The notes beneath the pieces were generated by a model, which saw only the letters and a list, made by a program, of their open reading frames with translations, searched no databases and was not told the origin of the DNA. A stretch of DNA of 64,000 bases from Salinimicrobium sp050750585 (lineage in GTDB: Bacteria > Bacteroidota > Bacteroidia > Flavobacteriales > Flavobacteriaceae), in contig NZ_JBOJLM010000008.1 of assembly GCF_050750585.1 (NCBI RefSeq), forward strand, positions 137,974 to 201,973. The letters are read 5' to 3'. The translations under genes were made by a program, and so were the position numbers. The first letter of the stretch is position 1. Each line of letters begins with the position of its first letter. Positions 38,024-46,410 of this stretch are shown piece by piece.

Positions 38024-39195
38024 AATTTCAAACACTATATATACTTCCGTTTCTCCTCCTATTGTCTTGCGGGGGAAATGCTGAAAAAGAGGGGAATCTG
38101 AAAGAAGAAGCCGGTGAACCTGCTAAAACAGAAGCCGTCAAGGAAGCTATGCTTTCACAGCAGCAGTTCGATGTACTCGATATGAAAATTGACAGCCTCA
38201 CAACCAGGTTAATGAGCGGTTATGTACAGGCAAATGGAGAGCTCGAAGTCCCTCCTCAAAGTGAAGCTGCAGTTACTCCTGTAATTGGAGGTAACGTATC
38301 ATCAATAACAGTAATCGAAGGAGATGAAGTTAAGCGTGGAGATGTCCTGGCATTTATTGAACACCCGGAGATCATCGAAGTACAAACACAATATATGAAC
38401 GCTCTGAATAGCCTGAATTATCAGGAAAAAGAGTTCCAAAGACAAAAGAAGTTGTATGAAGCCGGAGTGGGCTCAGGACAGACTTTTCAACGTGCCGAGG
38501 CAGAATTTCAAAGCCTGAAAGGACAGGTTGCAGGGCTCAAGGCTCAACTCCAACAATTAAATATTAATCCTGAAGCTATTCGGAATGGAAATATTCAGCA
38601 AAGGATTCCGGTTAGAAGTCCGATAGATGGCGCTGTTCAATCTGTAGATATCAAAACCGGCCAGTTTGTACAGGCGCAGTCTGAAATGTTCCACATAATC
38701 AATACGAAGGATGTTCATGTAGACCTTATGGTCTTTGAAAAAGATGTTGCCAAAGTAGAAAAAGGACAGAAAGTATTTTTCACTATCGAATCCTTACCTG
38801 GAACTGAATTAACTGCGGAAATCATTTCTGTAAGCAAGAATTTTGAACAGGATCCTAAAGCCGTGCATGTACATGCGGAAATCATCGACAGACCGGAGAA
38901 TCTGGTGCCGGGAATGTATGTAAGGGGACGAATTGCGGTTGATAATCAACAAACAACAGCCCTACCCGAATCTGCCATAGTGAGAGAAGGGGAAAAATTT
39001 TATGCTTTTACAGCAGAAGAGGAAGGAGACGCATGGAGCTTTAGACCTGTAGAAGTTATTACCGGGACTGATAAAGGTGAATGGGTTGAAATAAAGCTAT
39101 TAAAAGATTTGCCAGAAGATACCAGATTTGCCTATAATAATGCCTACTATCTAATGGCAGAAATGCAGAAGGGCGAAGGCGGACACAACCATTAG
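38020..39195 (+). CDS. RND efflux periplasmic adaptor lipoprotein (CusB/CzcB-like)
   Basis: A 391-residue membrane-fusion protein. Lipobox LLLSCGG places the acylated cysteine at residue 17. A barrel-sandwich domain (VIGGNVSSITVIEGDEVKRG and PVRSPIDGAVQSVDIKTGQFV as its two halves) brackets a helical hairpin (about 120-180), then beta-barrel and membrane-proximal domains. The C-terminus ends in GGHNH, a possible metal ligand. ATGA overlap with the pump gene completes a two-gene tripartite efflux system, because the channel is fused to the pump. Confidence 0.93.
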   Translation: MKFQTLYILPFLLLLSCGGNAEKEGNLKEEAGEPAKTEAVKEAMLSQQQFDVLDMKIDSLTTRLMSGYVQANGELEVPPQSEAAVTPVIGGNVSSITVIEGDEVKRGDVLAFIEHPEIIEVQTQYMNALNSLNYQEKEFQRQKKLYEAGVGSGQTFQRAEAEFQSLKGQVAGLKAQLQQLNINPEAIRNGNIQQRIPVRSPIDGAVQSVDIKTGQFVQAQSEMFHIINTKDVHVDLMVFEKDVAKVEKGQKVFFTIESLPGTELTAEIISVSKNFEQDPKAVHVHAEIIDRPENLVPGMYVRGRIAVDNQQTTALPESAIVREGEKFYAFTAEEEGDAWSFRPVEVITGTDKGEWVEIKLLKDLPEDTRFAYNNAYYLMAEMQKGEGGHNH

Positions 39196-39215
39196 AATTA
39201 ATGAACCTGAAGGAA

Positions 39216-39261
39216 TATTCATCAAACTCATTATTCCATAGAAGAATGAGTTTGATGAATA
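39216..39261. terminator. Long perfect hairpin closing the efflux operon
   Basis: Seventeen base pairs without mismatch: TATTCATCAAACTCATT (39216-39232) and its complement at 39245-39261, with a 12-nt loop, 20 bases behind the adaptor stop. A pronounced T-tract is missing, so termination is likely but not certain. Confidence 0.6.
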
Positions 39262-39604
39262 AATTTGTGGAATTATGATGAATGATCAAAACAGGAGCTT
39301 TATGATCACCTAGATTTAAGAAATATTTTCAATTACTGCTGTTTTAGCTACTCATTGGGGCGCTGAAAATCTGTTCTAAGAGAAAGGCTAGGGTCCAATT
39401 TGGCGACATTAAATTAATCATTGGGGGTCTAAAAAAATATTGAGTATCATCTAAGGTATAAAATGACGATGACTAAGACCAATTTAGTGGTTTCTAATCG
39501 ACACCCATTATAAGGTAACTGATGGAATATGTTATAAAGGAAAGAAATTAAAAGGAGAATATTGCAAGATTAATTTTGAAGAAACCTATCGGAGAGGTTA
39601 AGCA
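39262..39604. other. Gene-free spacer
   Basis: AT-rich, with stop codons in all frames. A 36-codon open stretch near 39490-39600 on the + strand lacks any start codon. I see no repeat or RNA motif in it. Confidence 0.5.
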
Positions 39605-39976
39605 CTACTTAGAGTCTTTTTCCGAGATTTCACCTTTCAAATTAAAACTAAAGCTTAGATTATCTCTATTCAGATAAATGATATCGTTTTGGCCAGTGTC
39701 AATTTTCGCAGGTGAGGTCTTAAAATAATCAAGCTGCCGTACCTCAATTACCTCGAGCTGCAAAGTGTCCCGTAGCCCATCTTTCGTAATTATTGCGTAC
39801 GAAAAAGGATCTTCTGAAACATCTATCACAAACTTTAAATCATTGTCCAATACAATCTCCTCAAATGGTTTTTCTAATTCTTCTTCAGGGCTGCAACTAT
39901 AGATAAGTGCTGCAAAAATTGGTAAAATTAGGAGGCTTTTGTTGAAAAAAAATTCTTTTGTCACGGCTGTTTTCAT
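39605..39976 (-). CDS. Putative lipoprotein of unknown function
   Basis: A 123-residue protein with a signal sequence and lipobox IYSC (Cys 28), followed by SPEEELEKPFEE. The rest is predicted beta-strands with no cysteine or catalytic pattern. The acidic residues after the cysteine resemble the surface-export signal of Bacteroidota lipoproteins. It lies between the efflux operon and the M16/SusCD locus, on the strand of the latter but 277 bases downstream of it. TAGATTTG on the - strand (40009-40016) could be its -7 element. I do not recognise a family. Confidence 0.7.
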   Translation of the reverse strand: MKTAVTKEFFFNKSLLILPIFAALIYSCSPEEELEKPFEEIVLDNDLKFVIDVSEDPFSYAIITKDGLRDTLQLEVIEVRQLDYFKTSPAKIDTGQNDIIYLNRDNLSFSFNLKGEISEKDSK

Positions 39977-40090
39977 AACTATGGATTATTATTCGACATA
40001 CAATTAAGCAAATCTAAATTAATGAAATCCAATGAACTCGATGAAAATTTACCAATTTAATTTTTAAACCTGTTAATTATAGACAAAAGT

Positions 40091-40118
40091 TAAAGCCAAA
40101 GTCTTACCTCCGGCTTTA
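40091..40118 (-). terminator. Probable terminator of the SusCD/M16 locus
   Basis: TAAAGCC (40091-40097) pairs with GGCTTTA (40112-40118); on the - strand AACTTTTG follows. It lies about 135 bases behind the M16 peptidase stop. The stem is short, so confidence is limited. Confidence 0.4.
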
Positions 40119-40253
40119 GTTTTGAATGAGATCACTTTGACACAAGAAGGCTTAATCTTTCTCAGCAATTTTTGATAAGTTCCGCCAGCATGAGCATAAC
40201 AGAGATACGTTATTTAATATCATTTTAATTTCCTGATATTACCATATGACATT

Positions 40254-43073
40254 TTAAATATTATTCTCTGGCAACAACACAAGTCGGGCAGAATTCTCTG
40301 TAGAAAGATATTTTTTTGATGCTTTCTTTAATCTTGAAAGAGTTAATGCTTCCAAGTAAGAATTATAGTTTTGAATATAGTCCATCTCAATTTCACCCTG
40401 GTATACATTCTGAATATAATTCAGCCAATAACTATTAGATCTCAGTTGTGTCTCTTTTTGTCGTTGTTCCTGAGCTATAAACTTATCCAGTTCATCCTGG
40501 GTAGGTCCCTCTCTTCTTAGAAGTGCAATTTCATCTTTTGTGGCCTCTATGAGTTCATCTACACGTTCTGGCGCACAACTGAAAGAAATAGAGAATAAAT
40601 AATATGAAGATGGAATTTTTACTTTACTAAGTCCTACTGAGGGACTGTAAACCCCACTTTCTTTTTCTCTTAATCTTTTTAGAAGTTTTGTCTCCAGAGA
40701 AGATTTAATCATATTGAGTTCGGTATTATTCATCTGCTCATATTCATACTGATCATGGTAGGTAAGAACCACTACCGCCTTTTCCTCTAGCCCTCGATGA
40801 ACTACCCGGGTAATATTTCCTGGAATAGGTTCGATACCTACATCTCTAAAGTCTTCTTTGCTATTGGTTGCAGGTAGTGATCCAAGATAGGTCTCCAAGA
40901 GAGGTATTATTGAATCCTTTTCAAAATTACCTACAAATGTGAAGGTGAAATCACTTGCATCTGCAAACCTTTCAGTATAAAAATCGTAAGCTTCCTCAAG
41001 GGAAACCTTGTCAATATTTTGGAGTGAAAGCTCTGTAGCCCAAGGCCCATTACCCTGCATTACTGCATTAATAGTATCCTGAAAAACAGACATTGGATTG
41101 GCCGACTTACCTTCGAGGGATACCCTTGTATTTTCCAGGATTCTCTTAAAAGGAATACTATCTTTGCGGGGTTTTGTGTAAAACAAATAGATTAATTCAA
41201 GAGCAGTTTTAAGATCTTTTGGAGAAGAGGATCCTTTTATTCCCTCAAAATAGGTGCTGATAAAAGAGGAAATAGAAACTGTTTTCCCTGTTAGCATCTT
41301 ATCTAATTGAGTCGAAGTATATTCCCCAATTCCGGATGAAGAAATGATTCCAGCTGCCATTTTTGAAGAGTGTAACTCATCCTCTGATGCCAGAGAATAG
41401 CCTCCCGGACTAAAAGAAGAAAACAGGATTTGATCATTCTTGAAATCTGTAGGTTTTAAGATCACCTGTACTCCGTTCGACAATTCTATTTCCGTAGTTC
41501 CATTGACGGCATGTTCTACTGATTTTAGCACTTTTGAACCGGTAAGAGCTTCATTAACCAGGGGACCATCCACGAAGTCGTCTTCATATGCGGAGATTTC
41601 TCTTTTACTGTTTACCCACTCAAGCAGGTCCTGTTCTGTAGGAAGAAGTTCTTTATCTTTTTCGGAAGCCTGTACCAGAATAATCTGTTTCCTTTCTGTG
41701 ACAAAACTATCAGCCATTTGATTTACCTCTTCCAGGGAGATTCCAGCCAGATAGGTATTATAGAAATCCAAAGAGTAGTCCATATCAATAACGGCTTCTC
41801 CTTTAGTGAAATGTTCCACAAGCTGATTAACATAATGTTTAGAGGAAGTTTTATCTTTCTCTGCATGACTTTTGATCACAGATGTCATAAAGCTCTCTTT
41901 CACCCTATCGAATTCTGTCTGGGTAAATCCATATTGTTCCATAGAATGCACTTCATCCATGATCCCTTCAATAGCATCTTTTAAAAGGCCTGGTTCTTTA
42001 GCCACCACCTGTAGGGTAAAAGCATCTAAATTAGCAATTCCTCCCTGATATGAGCCGTAACTGGCTCCTGCATTTAAATAAGCTGCCGATCCACTTTGGA
42101 TCTTTTCACTAATTCTCCTGGACAGCATACTACTTACAGCACTTTTGATTACAGAGTTCCTAAAATCTTCTGTATTAGTTGTAACAGTAGCAGGGTGTTT
42201 ATATATCACAGAAGCTACCGTGTAAGGAAACTCGGGATCTGTAACTATTTTCACCAGTGGTTTTTCGTTGGAAGGAATATCATAATGTTCTTTTTTTGGC
42301 TTCCCATTGCTTTTAGGTAAACCGGAAAAATTCTTCCTAATCAATTCCTCCACCATTTTGACATCAAAATCTCCCACAGCAATGACCGCCTGTAAATCTG
42401 GCCTATACCAGTCCCTGTAAAAATTCTTTAGGGTTTCGTAATCAAAATTCTCAATGATTTCTATTTCTCCAATAGGTAACCTGTCTTCATATCTCGAATC
42501 GGCCAGTAAAACTGGAAGTAATTGTTTACTTATTCTTTCTGAAACGTTCTTTCCTCGCTGCCTTTCTTCTGAGATTACAACTCCTCTTTCTTTATCAATC
42601 TCCTCATTATCAAAGGTGATGTTCCCCGCCCATTCCGATAATATTCTAAATCCCGATTTGAACAGCTCCGGCTCATCTGTGGGTAAAGGAAGTTGATATA
42701 CAGTTTCTTCGAAGCTTGTATAAGCATTCAAATCTGCTCCAAATCTTATCCCCGCTTTTTGCAGATAATCTATAAGCTCATTCTTCGGAAAACTCTTTGT
42801 TCCATTGAAAGCCATGTGCTCAGTAAAATGCGCTAATCCCTTCTGGTCATCATTCTCCTGAATAGAGCCTGCCTTAAGAACCAAATACAATTGGGCCCTC
42901 TTTTGTGGCTCAGAATTTTTCCTTATATAATAAGTAAGGCCGTTGTCCAGAACCCCAATTTTTACTTTAGGATCCATTGGGATTTCTTCAACTTTAATAG
43001 ATGAAGTGGTATCCTGTGCAAGTAGACCTGAGGGTAAACTGGCCAGTAGTAGCGTAAATAGTATTTTTTTCAT
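40254..43073 (-). CDS. Secreted M16-family zinc metallopeptidase
   Basis: A 939-residue two-halved peptidase. A signal peptide (residues 1-19, ending LLA-Q) sends it to the periplasm. The inverted zinc motif HFTEH lies at 82-86, with the third ligand expected in the GVVISEE region near 165-172. The second half is the catalytically silent M16 repeat, so one chain forms the clam-shell that degrades peptides of roughly 10-70 residues in this family. It is the last gene of the SusC-to-M16 run, 70 bases behind a GldF-GldG fusion, which suggests that the locus handles peptides. Confidence 0.93.
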   Translation of the reverse strand: MKKILFTLLLASLPSGLLAQDTTSSIKVEEIPMDPKVKIGVLDNGLTYYIRKNSEPQKRAQLYLVLKAGSIQENDDQKGLAHFTEHMAFNGTKSFPKNELIDYLQKAGIRFGADLNAYTSFEETVYQLPLPTDEPELFKSGFRILSEWAGNITFDNEEIDKERGVVISEERQRGKNVSERISKQLLPVLLADSRYEDRLPIGEIEIIENFDYETLKNFYRDWYRPDLQAVIAVGDFDVKMVEELIRKNFSGLPKSNGKPKKEHYDIPSNEKPLVKIVTDPEFPYTVASVIYKHPATVTTNTEDFRNSVIKSAVSSMLSRRISEKIQSGSAAYLNAGASYGSYQGGIANLDAFTLQVVAKEPGLLKDAIEGIMDEVHSMEQYGFTQTEFDRVKESFMTSVIKSHAEKDKTSSKHYVNQLVEHFTKGEAVIDMDYSLDFYNTYLAGISLEEVNQMADSFVTERKQIILVQASEKDKELLPTEQDLLEWVNSKREISAYEDDFVDGPLVNEALTGSKVLKSVEHAVNGTTEIELSNGVQVILKPTDFKNDQILFSSFSPGGYSLASEDELHSSKMAAGIISSSGIGEYTSTQLDKMLTGKTVSISSFISTYFEGIKGSSSPKDLKTALELIYLFYTKPRKDSIPFKRILENTRVSLEGKSANPMSVFQDTINAVMQGNGPWATELSLQNIDKVSLEEAYDFYTERFADASDFTFTFVGNFEKDSIIPLLETYLGSLPATNSKEDFRDVGIEPIPGNITRVVHRGLEEKAVVVLTYHDQYEYEQMNNTELNMIKSSLETKLLKRLREKESGVYSPSVGLSKVKIPSSYYLFSISFSCAPERVDELIEATKDEIALLRREGPTQDELDKFIAQEQRQKETQLRSNSYWLNYIQNVYQGEIEMDYIQNYNSYLEALTLSRLKKASKKYLSTENSARLVLLPENNI

Positions 43074-43143
43074 AGTTATTCTTTCATCAAAAGCAGAATT
43101 CCCACTTCTGAATTGTCATTTATTTTAAATTTAGAAGGTGCTT

Positions 43144-45405
43144 TTATCGCCTTTTTCTCCTAATGAGAATGAACATTCCTAGTCCCCCTAGAACAACTGG
43201 AATAATACCCGTATAAAATCCTTTGAGCCATTGTATTTCAAATCTTGAAAACTTGATAACATTATCAATAGCCGCCTTTCTTGCAGTATTAACCGGGTAT
43301 TCCCCATCGCTAAACCATCTGAACATTCTTATAACAAAACTTGAGTTTACTGACCTGGGACTATTTCGGTTCATTTCTGCATTACTCAGAAAGTCGGCAT
43401 CTCCTATCACCATGATCTTCTGTTTATGTTCATTCAAATCTCTTTCTAAAGCAAGAGCTACCGGAGCCAGAACTTTTTGATCTGTTTCAGGATTAAATCT
43501 AACCTTCTCTGTATTCAGGTCAAATTCTTCTATTTTATTCCAGGTAGCGGTGTGGTCGGTAATGAGAATTGGAGTCACTTTGAATTCTGTAGAATCAGAT
43601 ACCTGAATGGCCATAGCATCTGGCATGGTAACAACAGCATCATCATAAAAACCATAACCAAGCTCCCTGGCCTGGGGCGTGAAAACTGCCTGAAGCAGAT
43701 CTGGTTCAAAATTTTTGGTCTCTTGCAATAGTGTTCCCGGTGCAAAAGCCATTCCCAACTCCTGGAGAATTGGGTTCAATAGAGATTGTCTTCCAGGTTC
43801 TCCTGCAATTAACATATTCCCTCCTGCCGCTATGAATTCCTGAATTTTCTGAATCTCCCGTTGAGTATATGAACTTTTAGGGTCGGAAACTATAAGAACT
43901 TCAATATCCCGGGGAATCGAATCAATCTCATCGATTAGAATGTCAGAAACCTCAAAACCCTGATTTATTAGTGAACCTCTGATATTAACACCTTTGGTGA
44001 TTATTTGGTATCCGGCGTCCTCCATGCTTTCAGATTTTCGCTCATTATTTCCCTGTAGTAGACCTACTCTTGCCGGTCCAGAGATTAATCTTTTTATAGC
44101 TGCTGAAATTTCTGATTCACCCGGATAGACATACATATCATCAAACATCCTCAAAGGTGTTTGCTCCCCTTTATATTCCATGAACCGGACCAGACGATTG
44201 TTTTCGGGAACCAGGTCTTTGGTTTTCTTAATTTCCTTAGGAGGGAGCATTTCATCAAAATCAAATTTATGAGCAGAAGCTGCCTTTTTCGCTTTCTCCA
44301 GAAGAGTAGTTGTGGTGTCGTTATACTGTAGGGTATCATAGTATACTACATAATTCATTTCCATTTCAGGCATGAACCTACGGTATTGTTCAAAACGGTT
44401 AAGATCACTAATTCTATTCTCGGGAGCTCCATAAGACGCACTGCGGTGAACTGCATTGACGTAAGTATTGAGTACTATAGGTTCCTCCAGTTCACTCACG
44501 AGATCTTGAGAAGTCTTGGTAAGGGTTCTGTCTTTAAAACGGGTTGTGTCGTAATAAGCATTAATTGCAGGCAAAGAAGTGATATAACCTATGGCAACGA
44601 CTAATATTATTGCCGTGCTATATCGAACAAATTTAACCTTCTTTGATCGAGTTTCTCTTTCATCCTGAAGTTTAATAATAGTAAGCGCTAAAAAGAGACC
44701 GGTCACCAGAAGGAAATAAATGAGATCTTTTGAACTAATAAGTCCGTTTACAAAGTTGTCTGCTCTTCCTGAAATTGAAAGCCAGTAAGCAATATCCCGA
44801 ATAAAATCATAGGCCTGACCGACCTCCCCAATAAAATTGAAGAAGGCTAAAACTGCTAAAGTATTTATTGCGGCTACTACCTGGTATGAGGTTAAAGTAG
44901 ACATGAATAAACCTATGGCTGAGTAAGCCAACATCAATAAATAAATTCCTAAAATACCACCTAGCACAAACTTTATATCCAGGGCCTCAATAGAAATCAT
45001 TCCGGCACCTATAAACGTACCGAGAACCATTGCCAGTAATAGGGTATAAACCATCATTGAAAGAAACTTACCCATAACCATTTGTGTCACAGTAACCGGA
45101 GAAGAAAGCAATAGTTTTATAGAACCACTACTGGTCTCCCTACTAAATAATCCCATTGTTAGCAGAGGGATGTATAAATATAAATTCTTCTGAACCGTTG
45201 CGAGAATCCCTTCCTCTCCTGCAAATAGAACTTTACTCATAGGGGGTAACTTTCTTCCTAGTTGTTGGTACGTTTCCTGGCTATAAAGAAGTTCGGTAAA
45301 AGTTAAACCCGTCTGAATAATAAAAATTATGAGCACCAGCCATGCTATAGGGGAAAAGAACATGATAGCCAGCTCCAAACGGGCTATTCTAAATATTTTT
45401 TTCAT
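43144..45405 (-). CDS. GldF-GldG fusion (ABC-2 permease plus GldG-like domain), copy 1
   Basis: A 753-residue inner-membrane protein. Residues 1 to about 240 are an ABC-2 type permease with six helices (SPIAWLVLIIFIIQ at the start, FSRETSSGSIKLLLSSPV as coupling region). A further helix (about 263-283) leads to an ABC-auxiliary GldG domain outside the membrane (about 290-700, with IVSDPKSSYT, GGNMLIAGEPGRQSLL and VIGDADFLSN), and a last helix near 725-745. In gliding bacteria GldF and GldG are separate; here they are one chain. Its start overlaps the stop of the ATPase gene by one base. Copy 2 lies on the other side of that ATPase. Confidence 0.9.
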   Translation of the reverse strand: MKKIFRIARLELAIMFFSPIAWLVLIIFIIQTGLTFTELLYSQETYQQLGRKLPPMSKVLFAGEEGILATVQKNLYLYIPLLTMGLFSRETSSGSIKLLLSSPVTVTQMVMGKFLSMMVYTLLLAMVLGTFIGAGMISIEALDIKFVLGGILGIYLLMLAYSAIGLFMSTLTSYQVVAAINTLAVLAFFNFIGEVGQAYDFIRDIAYWLSISGRADNFVNGLISSKDLIYFLLVTGLFLALTIIKLQDERETRSKKVKFVRYSTAIILVVAIGYITSLPAINAYYDTTRFKDRTLTKTSQDLVSELEEPIVLNTYVNAVHRSASYGAPENRISDLNRFEQYRRFMPEMEMNYVVYYDTLQYNDTTTTLLEKAKKAASAHKFDFDEMLPPKEIKKTKDLVPENNRLVRFMEYKGEQTPLRMFDDMYVYPGESEISAAIKRLISGPARVGLLQGNNERKSESMEDAGYQIITKGVNIRGSLINQGFEVSDILIDEIDSIPRDIEVLIVSDPKSSYTQREIQKIQEFIAAGGNMLIAGEPGRQSLLNPILQELGMAFAPGTLLQETKNFEPDLLQAVFTPQARELGYGFYDDAVVTMPDAMAIQVSDSTEFKVTPILITDHTATWNKIEEFDLNTEKVRFNPETDQKVLAPVALALERDLNEHKQKIMVIGDADFLSNAEMNRNSPRSVNSSFVIRMFRWFSDGEYPVNTARKAAIDNVIKFSRFEIQWLKGFYTGIIPVVLGGLGMFILIRRKRR

Positions 45406-46382
45406 TAAATGGTTTTTTGATTATTTATTTGAAGTGCCTCATACTCTGCTCTCTCCTGTTGTGGACTTTTGGACAATTGAGCAAATACACCATCTAATGA
45501 TGCCTTTTCTAAGTAAATCTCAGATAGAGCCCAATCATTTTCTACACTGACTTTAATTAACCTTTGAGTGATTCCGGTCTCCGAGATAAATTTCAAGCGC
45601 ACCCGGGTATTATTAATAAAATCAACATCTGTAATCCCCTGAACCTCCAGCAACTTTTCCTTCGAAGGAGGACGTTCAAGCTCCATGATTAAGGTATCTG
45701 GCTCTATGTAATTATTAAAGGCATGTAGTGTATCCTGGAATACTACCTGTCCATTTTCTATCATTACTATATCATCACAGGTGGCCTGTACCTCAGGAAG
45801 TATGTGAGTAGATAAAATTACTGCCCGCTCCTCTGCGATCTCTTTTATCAATTTTCTCACTTCCAAAATTTGATTAGGATCCAGCCCATTGGTGGGTTCG
45901 TCCAGAACAACAAGCTTTGGGTTATGAATAATGGCCTGAGCCAATCCTACACGCTGCTGGTACCCTCCGGATAAATTACTGAGTATTCTATTACTAAAGT
46001 GGGTAATTCCACATTTTGCCTTCGCATATTCCAATGCATCCTTTATATCCTTCGAAGGAATAGATCTCATATGAGCACAATGAACGAGATACTCATCTAC
46101 TGTAAGTTCAAGGTGGAGTGGTGCCTTTTGTGGTAGAAAACCTATTAAGCGCTTGGCCTCTACAGGGTTTTCACGGACATTAATTCCATCTATAAAAGCC
46201 TCTCCTTCAGTTTGGTTAATTACTCCACATAAAATATTCATTGTAGTAGATTTTCCAGCCCCATTAGATCCTAATAGTCCAAGAATTCCTTTGTTCGAAA
46301 TCTCAAAAGAAATATTTTTTATAGCCCAATCTTTACTATACCGGTGGGAAAGGTTTTTTATCTGTGCAATACTTTTTGACAT
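45405..46382 (-). CDS. ABC transporter ATP-binding protein (GldA-like)
   Basis: A 325-residue ATPase. Walker A GSNGAGKST (38-46), signature LSGGYQQR (137-144) and Walker B LVVLDEP (157-163) are all intact; a C-terminal 90-residue extension resembles that of GldA-type subunits. Lying between two GldF-GldG fusions, it probably energises a heterodimer of both. A one-base overlap with the downstream fusion and 28 bases to the upstream one support co-expression. Confidence 0.93.
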   Translation of the reverse strand: MSKSIAQIKNLSHRYSKDWAIKNISFEISNKGILGLLGSNGAGKSTTMNILCGVINQTEGEAFIDGINVRENPVEAKRLIGFLPQKAPLHLELTVDEYLVHCAHMRSIPSKDIKDALEYAKAKCGITHFSNRILSNLSGGYQQRVGLAQAIIHNPKLVVLDEPTNGLDPNQILEVRKLIKEIAEERAVILSTHILPEVQATCDDIVMIENGQVVFQDTLHAFNNYIEPDTLIMELERPPSKEKLLEVQGITDVDFINNTRVRLKFISETGITQRLIKVSVENDWALSEIYLEKASLDGVFAQLSKSPQQERAEYEALQINNQKTI

Positions 46383-46410
46383 TTTGCTAATATTTTTAAA
46401 TATGAATTCC